DNA of 10,115 nucleotides from Spongospora subterranea (lineage: Eukaryota; Endomyxa; Phytomyxea; Plasmodiophorida; Plasmodiophoridae), in contig OUQQ01000691.1 of NCBI GenBank assembly GCA_900404475.1, forward strand, positions 1 to 10,115. The letters are read 5' to 3'. The position numbers and the translations under genes are program-made. The notes beneath the pieces are model-generated. The model searched no databases, had not been told where the DNA came from, and saw only the letters and a program-made list of their open reading frames with translations. Below are positions 1-7,343 of the stretch, piece by piece. Every line of letters starts with the position of its first letter. The first letter of the stretch is position 1.

Positions 1-543
1 AGGTTGTGTTGCCTGACTGATTATGATTATGTTGATCTTATATATAAAAGCTGCTATTGTAAACTCGAACAATCCAGCCCATTGCCGGTCCTATTCCATT
101 ATGTCTAGATATTCATCAAGAGAATAATTTTCATTGGGTAATGATCCGGCGTAGTTCAGTATTTTTGTCGCTATGGTTCTTCCTTTCGTTGGGTCTTTGG
201 CATAGTCACATATGTTTCTACGTAATTACTGTACAGTAATGTCTGCGATGCGCAATATTGCCAAGGAAAAGGCAGAACAACCAATTCCAGCTGAGGCGAG
301 TTGTAAGACAATGTAATTGCGGGTCCGGTTGGAATAGGTTTATTTTTGCTTTTGGCGTCCAACGACTTCTCGGTTTTCAATTACATCCCGCACCAATTGC
401 TTGGTTAATGGCACAGTTTTGGATAAGGCATTATCGTTTGGCAGTAACGAGTACGAATCTAAACAATCATCTACGTTTTTCGGACTCTCGAAAACGCCCA
501 ATCCCACGGCACGCTCCGAATATTGCGCGTCTTTGTCTACGGC
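1..543. other. Left flank without a firm gene
   Basis: No plus-strand frame stays open through this stretch. The minus strand has an open frame at about 340-624 whose codons read like protein but which lacks an ATG in frame and would overlap the start of the next gene. A minus-strand AATAAA overlaps the end of that frame. Otherwise I see only the TATA-like element near the left edge. It is probably the 5' flank and leader of the gene starting at 580. Confidence 0.5.
39..50 (+). promoter_or_regulatory. TATA-box-like element
   Basis: TATATATAAAAG is a textbook TATA match on the plus strand. A start site about 30 bases on would fall near position 75. The first downstream ATG (101) opens a frame of only eight codons, so no gene can be attached to it with confidence. 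It could serve a transcript reaching the secreted-protein gene at 580 through a long leader, or be chance AT-rich sequence. Confidence 0.3.
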
Positions 544-579
544 ATGATTTTGTTGGATCGTCGACAATTTGTGCCCGCC

Positions 580-1785
580 ATGTCTCTCATAATTAGCGGC
601 AGTGCGATTATATTGTCAATTGTTTTCCATTGGCTGTTCATTCCTGTAAACTGTGAGGAGAAGGATGGCACACAATATCCACAGATACGCGTTCTCAAAG
701 CCGATTATAACTCCAAACAATTCTCATTTGAGGGCTTGATACAACAGAATATCGAGCTGGAGCCAATGAATTCACCAGAGAATCCGCCGAGGGATTTTTC
801 GGCAGCGGAAATGATCAATGTGTTGGAATCAGATTTGGGATTTGGAGTCCTATCAATTCCCGAAGATTTGAAACAAACGCTGATGTTTGCGGCACGTCTG
901 TCGATGGACGATGATGGTTTCGTTGTACCAATCCTGACAGCAATGTATAATGAGTTCAAAGGTGTTCATGACGACTGGATAGTGATTCCGTCGAAGGTTC
1001 AACGCCGAGGTTCAAAACAAGCTCCTTCCTGGTTTGCCCATACCGACTTCTCTCGCGATGTGGATTTGAAGTTCTTGCTGACCGACTCCAGTCTTTCTTT
1101 CGACGTCGTGCAATTACTGGCACGTCATCCTCGCATCAGGACCGCTGCGCTTCGTAAATACAAGGGCGATATTGAACGATTTCTCCTCGACAGGTTGACC
1201 CTGGTTTATCTGATGAATATCTGGGTGCCCCTTAGGCCTGTCGAATCGTGGCCATTGGCATTTAAACCTCGCAGTCAATTGGAGGAAAGTCGGATCCACA
1301 ATTGCTTGACTAGTCCTGACCCATTGCAATTGACTGGTCCTCACCGATTTCAAGTTCTAAAGGAGTCCAATGCGAAAACCCCAGAAAAATGGTACACGAG
1401 ATTCGATATGCAATTTGACGAAATGTATATCTGGAATTCGTCCAGTGTTGTCCATTCAGCGGTGAAAATTCGAAACGGTGACCCTCGATCATCATTTGAT
1501 GTACGATTGATGATTGTGAAGGCTAATTTCGATTTCAGTAAGTCGATCTGTTCTGGCGAACCAGCAGGAACCCTTTGCTATTCATCACGGTTATACAACC
1601 AGATCTACAAAACCTGTTTCGAGCATCACAAAACGCTGTCGACGTTGAAATATCTGGGATTTCCACAATCATGTGAAGAGCGCCTCGCTGCTGTTAACTC
1701 TGAACCATCGCTTTCTTTATTGTCGTCAACTCCTGTTTCGGACCCCGATCCCGGTTCTTATACTATACACAATAATTATTACTAG
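580..1785 (+). CDS. Secreted or lumenal orphan protein, 401 aa
   Basis: One uninterrupted frame of 402 codons, by far the longest in the window. The ATG at 580 places a hydrophobic stretch (roughly residues 2-22, ISGSAIILSIVF then HWLFIPV) directly at the N-terminus, ending near Cys25-Glu-Glu, which reads as a signal peptide. An in-frame ATG at 544 would add 12 residues (MILLDRRQ...), making it more like a signal anchor, so the start is not certain. The mature part is mixed alpha/beta-looking, with few cysteines (in NCLTS, ICSGE, TLCYSS, KTCFEH, QSCEER) and an NSS glycosylation sequon after IW. The last 40 residues are Ser/Pro-rich. I recognise no domain. A strong donor-like GTAAGT lies inside the frame at 1538; because the frame stays open to 1785, I treat it as unused. 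The product is unknown; that it is a real gene is likely. Confidence 0.75.
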   Translation: MSLIISGSAIILSIVFHWLFIPVNCEEKDGTQYPQIRVLKADYNSKQFSFEGLIQQNIELEPMNSPENPPRDFSAAEMINVLESDLGFGVLSIPEDLKQTLMFAARLSMDDDGFVVPILTAMYNEFKGVHDDWIVIPSKVQRRGSKQAPSWFAHTDFSRDVDLKFLLTDSSLSFDVVQLLARHPRIRTAALRKYKGDIERFLLDRLTLVYLMNIWVPLRPVESWPLAFKPRSQLEESRIHNCLTSPDPLQLTGPHRFQVLKESNAKTPEKWYTRFDMQFDEMYIWNSSSVVHSAVKIRNGDPRSSFDVRLMIVKANFDFSKSICSGEPAGTLCYSSRLYNQIYKTCFEHHKTLSTLKYLGFPQSCEERLAAVNSEPSLSLLSSTPVSDPDPGSYTIHNNYY

Positions 1786-1899
1786 TCACTTTCCAAATAG
1801 AATCGTTTCCTCTGTCGTTTTGTGTCGGTCCTTGCTCCTCCAATCCTCTCATCGTCTCAATCATCAATTCACCCTTTCACAGTCTGATGAATCATCATC

Positions 1900-2112
1900 T
1901 CAATATTCAATCGATTCGTCCACTGACTCTTCTTCCGATGACTTTCTCCTCCCTTCCACCTCTTCCCGAGCATTCTGCTCTCTCTCCTTTACATCGTTTC
2001 TCCTTCCAACCCAATTTTGCACCGAGATTAGTGAGGCGGTATTCTCGATCAGATCAACAGACAACGTGATGTCGTTCAATTTCGGGATCAGGTTGTTGGA
2101 GATATTACCCAT
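1900..2112 (-). CDS. Possible small acidic protein, 70 aa
   Basis: An ATG-initiated frame (ATG at 2110-2112, context atcaATGGG) runs 70 codons to TGA. The N-terminal half (KLNDITLSVDLIENTASLI) looks like an amphipathic helix. The C-terminal half is highly charged (KEREQNAREEVEGRRKSSEEESVDE), with Ser-Glu clusters resembling casein kinase 2 sites. A minus-strand AATAAA lies at 1716-1721, about 180 bases past the stop. It is divergent from the J/PH gene, with 77 bp between the two ATGs. Against it, the opposite strand is pyrimidine-rich and also carries a long frame here (1673-2122, Ser-rich), so purine-rich shadow coding is possible. No family recognised. Confidence 0.35.
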   Translation of the reverse strand: MGNISNNLIPKLNDITLSVDLIENTASLISVQNWVGRRNDVKEREQNAREEVEGRRKSSEEESVDESIEY

Positions 2113-2189
2113 TGATGAGTAGCGGGTGCAACCCTAGATTTAATATCTTCATCAGGTCGCTTGGCGTAGCTGGGCGTTGACCGGGCGCC
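2113..2189. promoter_or_regulatory. Putative divergent promoter
   Basis: These 77 bp separate the ATG of the J/PH gene from the ATG of the small minus-strand ORF, so if both are real they share this promoter and very short leaders. The plus-strand start sits in a strong Kozak context (gggcgccATGG). No TATA box is apparent; the right half is GC-rich. Confidence 0.35.
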
Positions 2190-5100
2190 ATGGCCCTAGA
2201 GAACTACAGATTCGAGTTGGGGTCGGTCGGCTATTTCGCCCAACTCAAACTGGGCTATGGAGCCGATCCGTCCACGGTCGCCAAAGCCTATCGCCGAGCG
2301 GCCTTGAATGTCCACCCGGATCATGCTCAGGATTCGGAGCAATCAACAACATTTCAGGATCTGCAAACGGCCAAGTCGGTTTCAACCACGAATTCTCAAC
2401 ACCAAAACGACATCTGAACTTGAGGGTGTCTCTCATGTTTAATGATCTCAATGAGTGATTTCCGAAAAACATATCGAACCAATTACTCCATATATCACCA
2501 GTTTACACGATGAAGTTTGAGTTCATGACATTGTGGTCTTTGGTTATTCTCTGTTCTGGCACATCTGTGTCTGTGGGTTGGCGGATATTCCGTGTTTGCT
2601 TTTGATCACCGATTTCATCAAAATCGCAGCAGTCTCCCTATGCTGACATCGCCCTCAGAGCCGTACTATCGGATCCGGAATGTCGTAAAGGATATGAACG
2701 CATCCTGTTCCTGAGAACGCTGCTGCATCAGCACGATGACGTTGACGACGATATCGATCCGTGGTAGGTTCCCCACAGATTACCCCATTCCCTGGTTATT
2801 CCCTAATCAGATCGGTCGCAGGCTCATATTCGCCCTGAAGAAGATCAACCGCAAGCAACGCGTCCAGGATCGACTCCTAGTCCTTGATTTCGTCGCAGGA
2901 TCGGTTTTGAACTATCGACGGAACGATCTTCGGAAACGTTTTCAGTTCAACCAGATTCTCGGTTAGATTTCAGCCTTTCCCCACCCCGATCATAACGGTT
3001 CAATTGAAATTTCATCAACGATCCTGGTTCTCACACGACCAGCCCAGTTTCGACCAACGTGTCGTTGAGGAACATTTTCGGCGGTTTTCTGATTCAGCTT
3101 GTTCAGATGTTGAACCGATCGGGCCATTGCAGTTCGCAGTCACAATTCGTGTGGCCAGTTCGAGCCAGACCCGGCGATACCAATGGGAAGGGCGAACCGC
3201 AAAAACCAGCCACGTCATCGCGTCGATTTTCAAAGCCGTCAGGAACGGTAACAAAATGACTCGTCGATAAGCGATTTTGCTGTTCGTTCTCATTCGTCGT
3301 GCGTTGGGGTGATCAGGCTCGGCGAGTTTCACACGCGATGATCAAATATTACCGCAAAGGTAAAGCACTATTGTGAATAAATTGTCCAAGAAGCCATTAC
3401 CGTTCCTTATGAAAACATGAAATCGTTGTTTGTGGTTTCATTTCTACAACTCTGTCGAATCTGTTGCCCATTTAAAACCTAGAAAGTATCGAATAATCGG
3501 TCAAACGGCGGTGATACATCTGTTGAACTCAGTGATATCACTGACTTTGTTGGTTCTCAGGAGTTATCTGAAAGGCAAAGCGTCGTCCAGAAAGGTGACC
3601 ATAAATCCTCTCAAACCTACAAATATGTTTCTGATGTGCTCGCGACAATATTATCCACTCTCAAATTTGTTGTTTTATTGTCCTCGATCTTTCAGTTTTC
3701 CTGGTTGGACAGCTCCGTGTTCATTGGAAACCCTTTAAGTGAACGGAGCACTTCATTTATTTGTGCTTGAACCTGACCCTAATGTCTGTTGATTGTCGAT
3801 TAGCGATCCGGTCTGCCATTGGCGATATCATGGTCCGAACGATACGTGATGGTTGGCGCGACCAACATGCTGCTCTTCACCGACAGCGATTATCGCCAAC
3901 TGGTCGACTGTATCTGCCTGCGTGATGTTACGCTCGACAGTCGTCCCCGGTACAGTTCACCACGTACGCTGACGTTACATTGGCGATCTCAATCGGGATC
4001 ACTGTTGACGCAGCCCGAGTAAGGATGAATGTTGGGGGCCAAGCGGTCTTGATATGCTGACTATCGCCATGGGTCAGAGGGAGCGAGCTGACGGCGCTAA
4101 CACTGCGATTCGACAGCGAGGCGACGTGCTCGGAGTGGACAGATGTCCTCAGGAGGATCATTACACGATCAGGGAATATCAGAGCCAGGTTAGATATACC
4201 AGTGATATGATCATTATCTTTTCGCCATTTCCCTCTCATCTATCAGGAGACGACTCTCGACGTTTTTCACATCGACAATGGTTTTTACTCTGTCAGTTTC
4301 GGTCTATTGATCATGAAACATGTTATCAGTTCATCAATTGACCACGTAACGTATTGTCGTTTGCCATGAAACGTGACCAATAATTCAATGGATGGTGTGT
4401 TTGTCAGTGATTCGCTGTTGTCGCCAATGCGACGGCTGAATGGGATGGAGACCCCACTACTGCAGATCGAGGCGGCCGTTCATAACCAGAATGGGGTCGG
4501 TGACCATCAAGAGGACGACGATCAGGACAATCAGGATCAGGTTCAGGAATCCACCTCAACTCTGTCGGCAACCGATGACGATGATGATGATGACGATGAT
4601 GGTCAAGCCGACATCTTTAGCAATGGTACGACCCAATGGCAACTCTGCGCTCTGTAGTTTTGTTAAAACCTGCTGTGGGGACTTGGTCTCGAAATACGTT
4701 TTATCCTAAGAAACCGGTGTTAACTATTGTGTTTTATATTTCAGCTCCAAATCGTGTCCAATCCGATCAACTGCCAAGTAAATTACGAATTGTACATGAT
4801 GCCCCAGTACGAGCGGTTTCGGAGCGATTACCAACTGTAGGTCATCAAACATTTCGGGTCTCATTGTTTAAGATTTGGTTGCGATTGACGCTGGAATCGA
4901 TCATGGATGTTCAGGACGATGGCGATAACCTGGTATTGCGGCTAGTGACGGTCCGCGATGAGATCAATAATCATCGTCGTCAGCTCCATTCACTTCAGAA
5001 ATTGGAGAAACAGTTAATGGCTGAGAGGGAACGTCAGGTCAGTTGTCATTTTTTCCTTCTCTACCTTGAAATTTTCGTTGGATACTAAATAACCACCTGT

Positions 5101-5273
5101 ATGCGGTACTCGAATCTACAAATTTTTAGCATTGCGAAGCAAACAGCGATCGGTATTGATTTATATAGGTATCATCTCAGGTTCCCAATAGTCGATATAG
5201 AAGCGGTTTCCTATCTGATCTCGCCACCCGAATCCAGTCCCTGTTCGGTCATGAACAGACGTCTTTCCTCTGA
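2190..5273 (+). CDS. J domain + PH-like + PH + coiled-coil protein, 12 exons
   Basis: Proposed exons: 2190-2378, 2633-2763 (or from 2630), 2822-2961, 3098-3247, 3317-3359, 3533-3594, 3696-3718, 3804-4018, 4078-4188, 4408-4625, 4745-5037, 5181-5273. They total 1668 nt, or 555 aa plus stop, and introns are 58 to 251 nt. Phases agree at every junction. The J domain (about residues 13-87) has AKAYRRAAL, an intact HPD at 42-44 and helix IV LSDPECRKGYE. A divergent PH-like segment spans about 110-203. A canonical PH domain spans about 243-346 and has the invariant helix Trp338. Next come an acidic linker with nine Asp at 411-419 and a coiled coil at 495-525. Known roles: J domains stimulate Hsp70 ATPase, and PH domains bind phosphoinositides or proteins. 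A membrane-tethered co-chaperone is inference. Weak points are the exon 7 donor (CGT|GTTCAT) and an optional in-frame 78-nt intron at 4837-4914. Confidence 0.7.
2226..2722 (+). other. J domain segment (split by intron 1)
   Basis: Exon 1 carries helices I and II and the HPD loop (YFAQLKLGYGAD, then AKAYRRAALNVHPDH). Exon 2 carries helices III and IV (YADIALRAVLSDPECRKGYERI read in two parts). The spacer between HPD and helix III is about 21 residues, Gln/Ser/Thr-rich, longer than the roughly 10-15 usual in DnaJ proteins. Intron 1 (2379-2629 or 2632) contains a chance-looking 31-codon ORF at 2510-2605. The exon 1 end at 2378 (TCG|GTTTCA) is the best phase-0 choice, but not the only conceivable one. 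Confidence 0.7.
3696..4188 (+). other. Canonical PH domain segment (exons 7-9)
   Basis: Read in order: strand 1 VFLVGQLR; strand 2 SWSERYVMV; strand 3 NMLLFTDSDY; strand 4 DCICLRDVTLD; strand 5 RTLTLHW; strand 6/7 LTALTLRFDSE; helix CSEWTDVLRRII. The Trp in the last helix is the hallmark of the fold, and the roughly 104-residue span is normal. The exon 8 donor is a strong GA|GTAAGG at 4018/4019 and the phase (2) matches exon 9. The exon 7 donor is ambiguous: 3718 keeps frame; 3738 has a slightly better GTGAAC but breaks frame. Confidence 0.8.
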
Positions 5274-6139
5274 CGGGTCATTTTTGTCCCTCCAATGACA
5301 CAATTAGATAATATACAATAACCAATAATCCCTAAATACTATTCGATATCTGTATAAACCCGTTGCAGAATAGAACGGTCGGATTAGCTCATATTCGGCT
5401 CCGGGATTTACACGACCATTGATCCGTTTAACACGATCCTTGTCGAGTTCTTGGCTCGACCTTGTTGATTCCATGAGCAGATACCATTAGACTGGTCCTT
5501 GCGCCATTGTCGGCCCACATGTTGAGCACCAGCTCTCACCATTCACATTCGCTGTTCCAATCACGACAGAGGAACCCGACGATCCTTCCCATTCATTGTG
5601 TGTTTCTAGACAGTAATCGACCACCATCGTGTTGCAGTGTTTGATACATGACCTGCCCAACGGGATTAACGTTGGCCAATACCACCAGGGTATTCAAAGG
5701 TTGTTACAGTCGTAAGTATAAACCGCCATCGACGATTATTGAGCTGATTACACTGGTTTCGGGTTGGCGTTGTCATCATTTGCCAGGTTTTATTGAGGTT
5801 CAAGATGGATATGATGGTGGTGGTATTGTGGGGATTGGAGATTCAGAAAAAGGTCAAGGTTGGGATGGCGTAATTTAGGGTCAAACAAGATTTATAATGA
5901 TGGTTGATCGATTATTCTCCTAAACACTATTTGATGCCATGTTTAGTCGAGTCGGTAACAACCATTTATGACAAATGAATCGGTGATGACCGGTGTCGTC
6001 ATGGGCTTCGTTCCGAACTCCCCTTTTGAAAGGGAGAATCGCCTTCATGGTTCATGAGAATATTGTATCAATTCTCCTTCAGCCCAATAGTCATGACGCC
6101 ATTCACATATTACAACCAATTTCAGGTTGGATCAGGTGG

Positions 6140-6352
6140 TCAGTATTTATTGACGCCAATTACACGATAACGGGTTACGATAGGTCTGAACGCCGCCTGA
6201 CAACGATAGTCCAATCGCCGCCTGAAAACCTGTAAAACAACAACAACAGGATCAGTAACTGGAATTAGACGAGAGGTGCAAGCGCTCGACTCAACTAAAA
6301 TAAAGGTTGTGAGGACCGATAACCCTATTACAGTCGGTTTGGCCAAGATCAT
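6140..6352 (-). CDS. Doubtful small secreted ORF, 70 aa
   Basis: From an ATG at 6350-6352 the frame starts MILAK, then a hydrophobic run (PTVIGLSVLTTFILV), then ESSA followed by CTSR, a fair signal peptide with a plausible cleavage site after Ala. The rest is Val- and Arg-rich (TDPVVVVLQ, VFRRRLDYRC). An AATAAA on the same strand lies immediately before the stop. A strong acceptor-like site inside the frame (ttttacag) could instead mean this is an intron-exon border of another minus-strand transcript. Function unknown; chance is quite possible. Confidence 0.22.
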   Translation of the reverse strand: MILAKPTVIGLSVLTTFILVESSACTSRLIPVTDPVVVVLQVFRRRLDYRCQAAFRPIVTRYRVIGVNKY

Positions 6353-6372
6353 TAACAAAATCTTTGAACATG

Positions 6373-6390
6373 GGCATTGATATCAATGCC
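6373..6390. repeat. 18-bp perfect palindrome
   Basis: GGCATTGATATCAATGCC equals its own reverse complement with no spacer. It is flanked on both sides by TTGAAC (6364-6369 and 6391-6396) as a direct repeat. About 0.04 such palindromes are expected by chance in 10 kb of random sequence. It could be a site for a dimeric DNA-binding protein. It lies about 640 bp upstream of the P2 gene. Confidence 0.85.
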
Positions 6391-6917
6391 TTGAACGAGA
6401 TATAATCGCCAAACTATACGAATTACGAACAACTCATTGGAATATCAGCGATCTTAAAAACGTTCAATGATTTTGGATGGATCAGCCATGTCAATTGAAT
6501 ATGACTTATCCGATGGGAAGCCGTACCCAACACACAATTGATCGATCCGGGAATCGACGTCTAAACAGGATGACATTATAGCCCAAGTTGGGGCGGTGAG
6601 CACCACCAAATGTCACCATTCAGAGCTACAAATGCCTATAATACCCTGGCTGAATTCCAGATACGAATACAGGCAACGAAACGGTTATAGAAAAACATCA
6701 CAATAATGTCAAAACCAAATGTTGAACTTGAGTTTTTAGATAGGGTCGATTGAACGTTCGATTCATGACATTGACAATGGAGGTTCTCTCGCCCATCATA
6801 TGTGTCGTGAAAACGGGCGAAAGGGTTTGAGAAACCTCGTGGGTTGCGCCCGTTGGCCAGAGATTAACCTCGTTCTGACAAGCGAATTCAGCTTCATGAA
6901 TATGTCTAGCGCAGCCC

Positions 6918-7025
6918 GATATAAGTTTTAAGTCCGTGGCGGTGTCCGCACGGCGACAACTGGCCGGTGATCGCACATCTTTCATATCTCTCTGTGCATC
7001 GCTCGTCGATTTAAACTACTTGGAG
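6918..7025 (+). promoter_or_regulatory. Ribosomal P2 promoter and leader
   Basis: A TATA-like GATATAAG is at 6918-6925. Next is an imperfect dyad at 6934-6953 (CCGTGGCGG, TGT, CCGCACGG; one bulged base) overlapping the element TCCGTGGCG at 6933-6941. A pyrimidine-rich run (CTTTCATATCTCTCT) near 6978-6992 could be the TOP-type transcription start typical of ribosomal protein genes. The leader to the ATG at 7026 would then be about 40 nt. A related TCCGTnnCG element occurs at the RPL34 promoter. Confidence 0.4.
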
Positions 7026-7343
7026 ATGAAGGTTGTCGCCACCTACATTATGGCCGCCCTAGGCGGACAGACCCCCGATGCCGCCGCCATCAAGAAGATC
7101 ATGGAGGCCGGTGGAATCGAGTTCCCTGAGGAGCGCGTCAACCAGCTCATCAAGGAGATGGAAGGCAAGAACATCACCGAAGTGATCCAGGCCGGCATGG
7201 CCAAGCTCCAGAGCGTACCAAGCGGTGGCGCTTCCAGTGGTGCCGCCGCCGGACCCGCTGAGGTCAAGGAGGCGGCTGCAGCTGAGCCAGAGAGCGAGGA
7301 GGAAGAGGAAGAAGACGACATGAACTTCTCCCTATTCGACTGA
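7026..7343 (+). CDS. RPLP2: 60S acidic ribosomal protein P2
   Basis: This is a 105-aa intronless protein of the ribosomal P-stalk. P1/P2 heterodimers bind uL10 (P0) on the large subunit and recruit and activate the translational GTPases eEF2 and eEF1A in the cytosol. The N-terminal dimerisation domain (1-62) has the family pattern: MKVVATYIMAALGG, then AAAIKKIMEAGGIE, then ERVNQLIKEMEGKNITEVI, and the SVPSGG that ends the domain. An Ala/Gly hinge (about 68-86) follows, then a run of Glu and the C-terminal stalk peptide ending DDMNFSLFD. The usual ending is DDMGFGLFD, so both glycines are replaced (by Asn and Ser). The start is the ATG at 7026; the frame is open further upstream but only through the promoter. 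P2 is preferred over P1 because of the MK-VAxYxxAxLGG start. No intron is needed. Confidence 0.96.
   Translation: MKVVATYIMAALGGQTPDAAAIKKIMEAGGIEFPEERVNQLIKEMEGKNITEVIQAGMAKLQSVPSGGASSGAAAGPAEVKEAAAAEPESEEEEEEDDMNFSLFD

Larger units (their letters stand above)
5274..6905. other. 1.6 kb stretch without a confident gene
   Basis: Neither strand gives a chain of exons with agreeing phases. Fragments that read like protein exist on both strands: plus 5388-5468 and 5491-5616, plus 5993-6235, minus 5487-5693 (five Cys) and minus 6140-6352 (signal-peptide-like). A polypyrimidine acceptor (gttgttgttgttttacag) lies on the minus strand near 6231-6248. An 18-bp perfect palindrome sits at 6373-6390. The part from 6400 to about 6690 shows nothing I can support. 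Confidence 0.4.

Noticed and set aside
1673..2122. Ser-rich plus-strand ORF after the secreted gene
   Set aside because: Starts inside the secreted gene in another frame, pyrimidine-rich low-complexity composition, no splice link with agreeing phase found; kept only as an alternative to the minus ORF at 1900-2112.
2510..2605. 31-codon ORF with signal-peptide-like start (MKFEFMTLWSLVIL)
   Set aside because: It lies wholly inside intron 1 and has no promoter or poly(A) signal; likely chance.
3004..3270. Open frame ending in NKMTRR as the 3' end of a separate J-domain gene
   Set aside because: The donor ACG|GTAACA at 3247/3248 leads through phase-matched exons 5, 6 and 7 into the PH domain, and the frame before 3098 sits in an intron. 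A gene ending at 3270 remains the main alternative.
3418..3480. 21-codon ORF MKSLFVVSFLQL
   Set aside because: Lies inside intron 5; short and without context.
3430..3738. 102-codon plus-strand frame
   Set aside because: No ATG at its start; it overlaps intron 5, exon 6 and exon 7, which are read in other frames with consistent phases.
4239..4373. Extra exon reading ETTLDVFHIDNG
   Set aside because: Its frame has no phase that connects exon 9 to exon 10, whereas exons 9 and 10 join directly in phase 2 with a good fit.
6750..6775. tRNA B-box-like GTTCGATTC
   Set aside because: The flanking bases do not pair into a T stem, and no acceptor stem or A box is present.
6936..7025. N-terminal extension of P2 from an upstream GTG
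   Set aside because: Non-ATG start in the promoter and leader region; the family begins at the MKVVA methionine at 7026.
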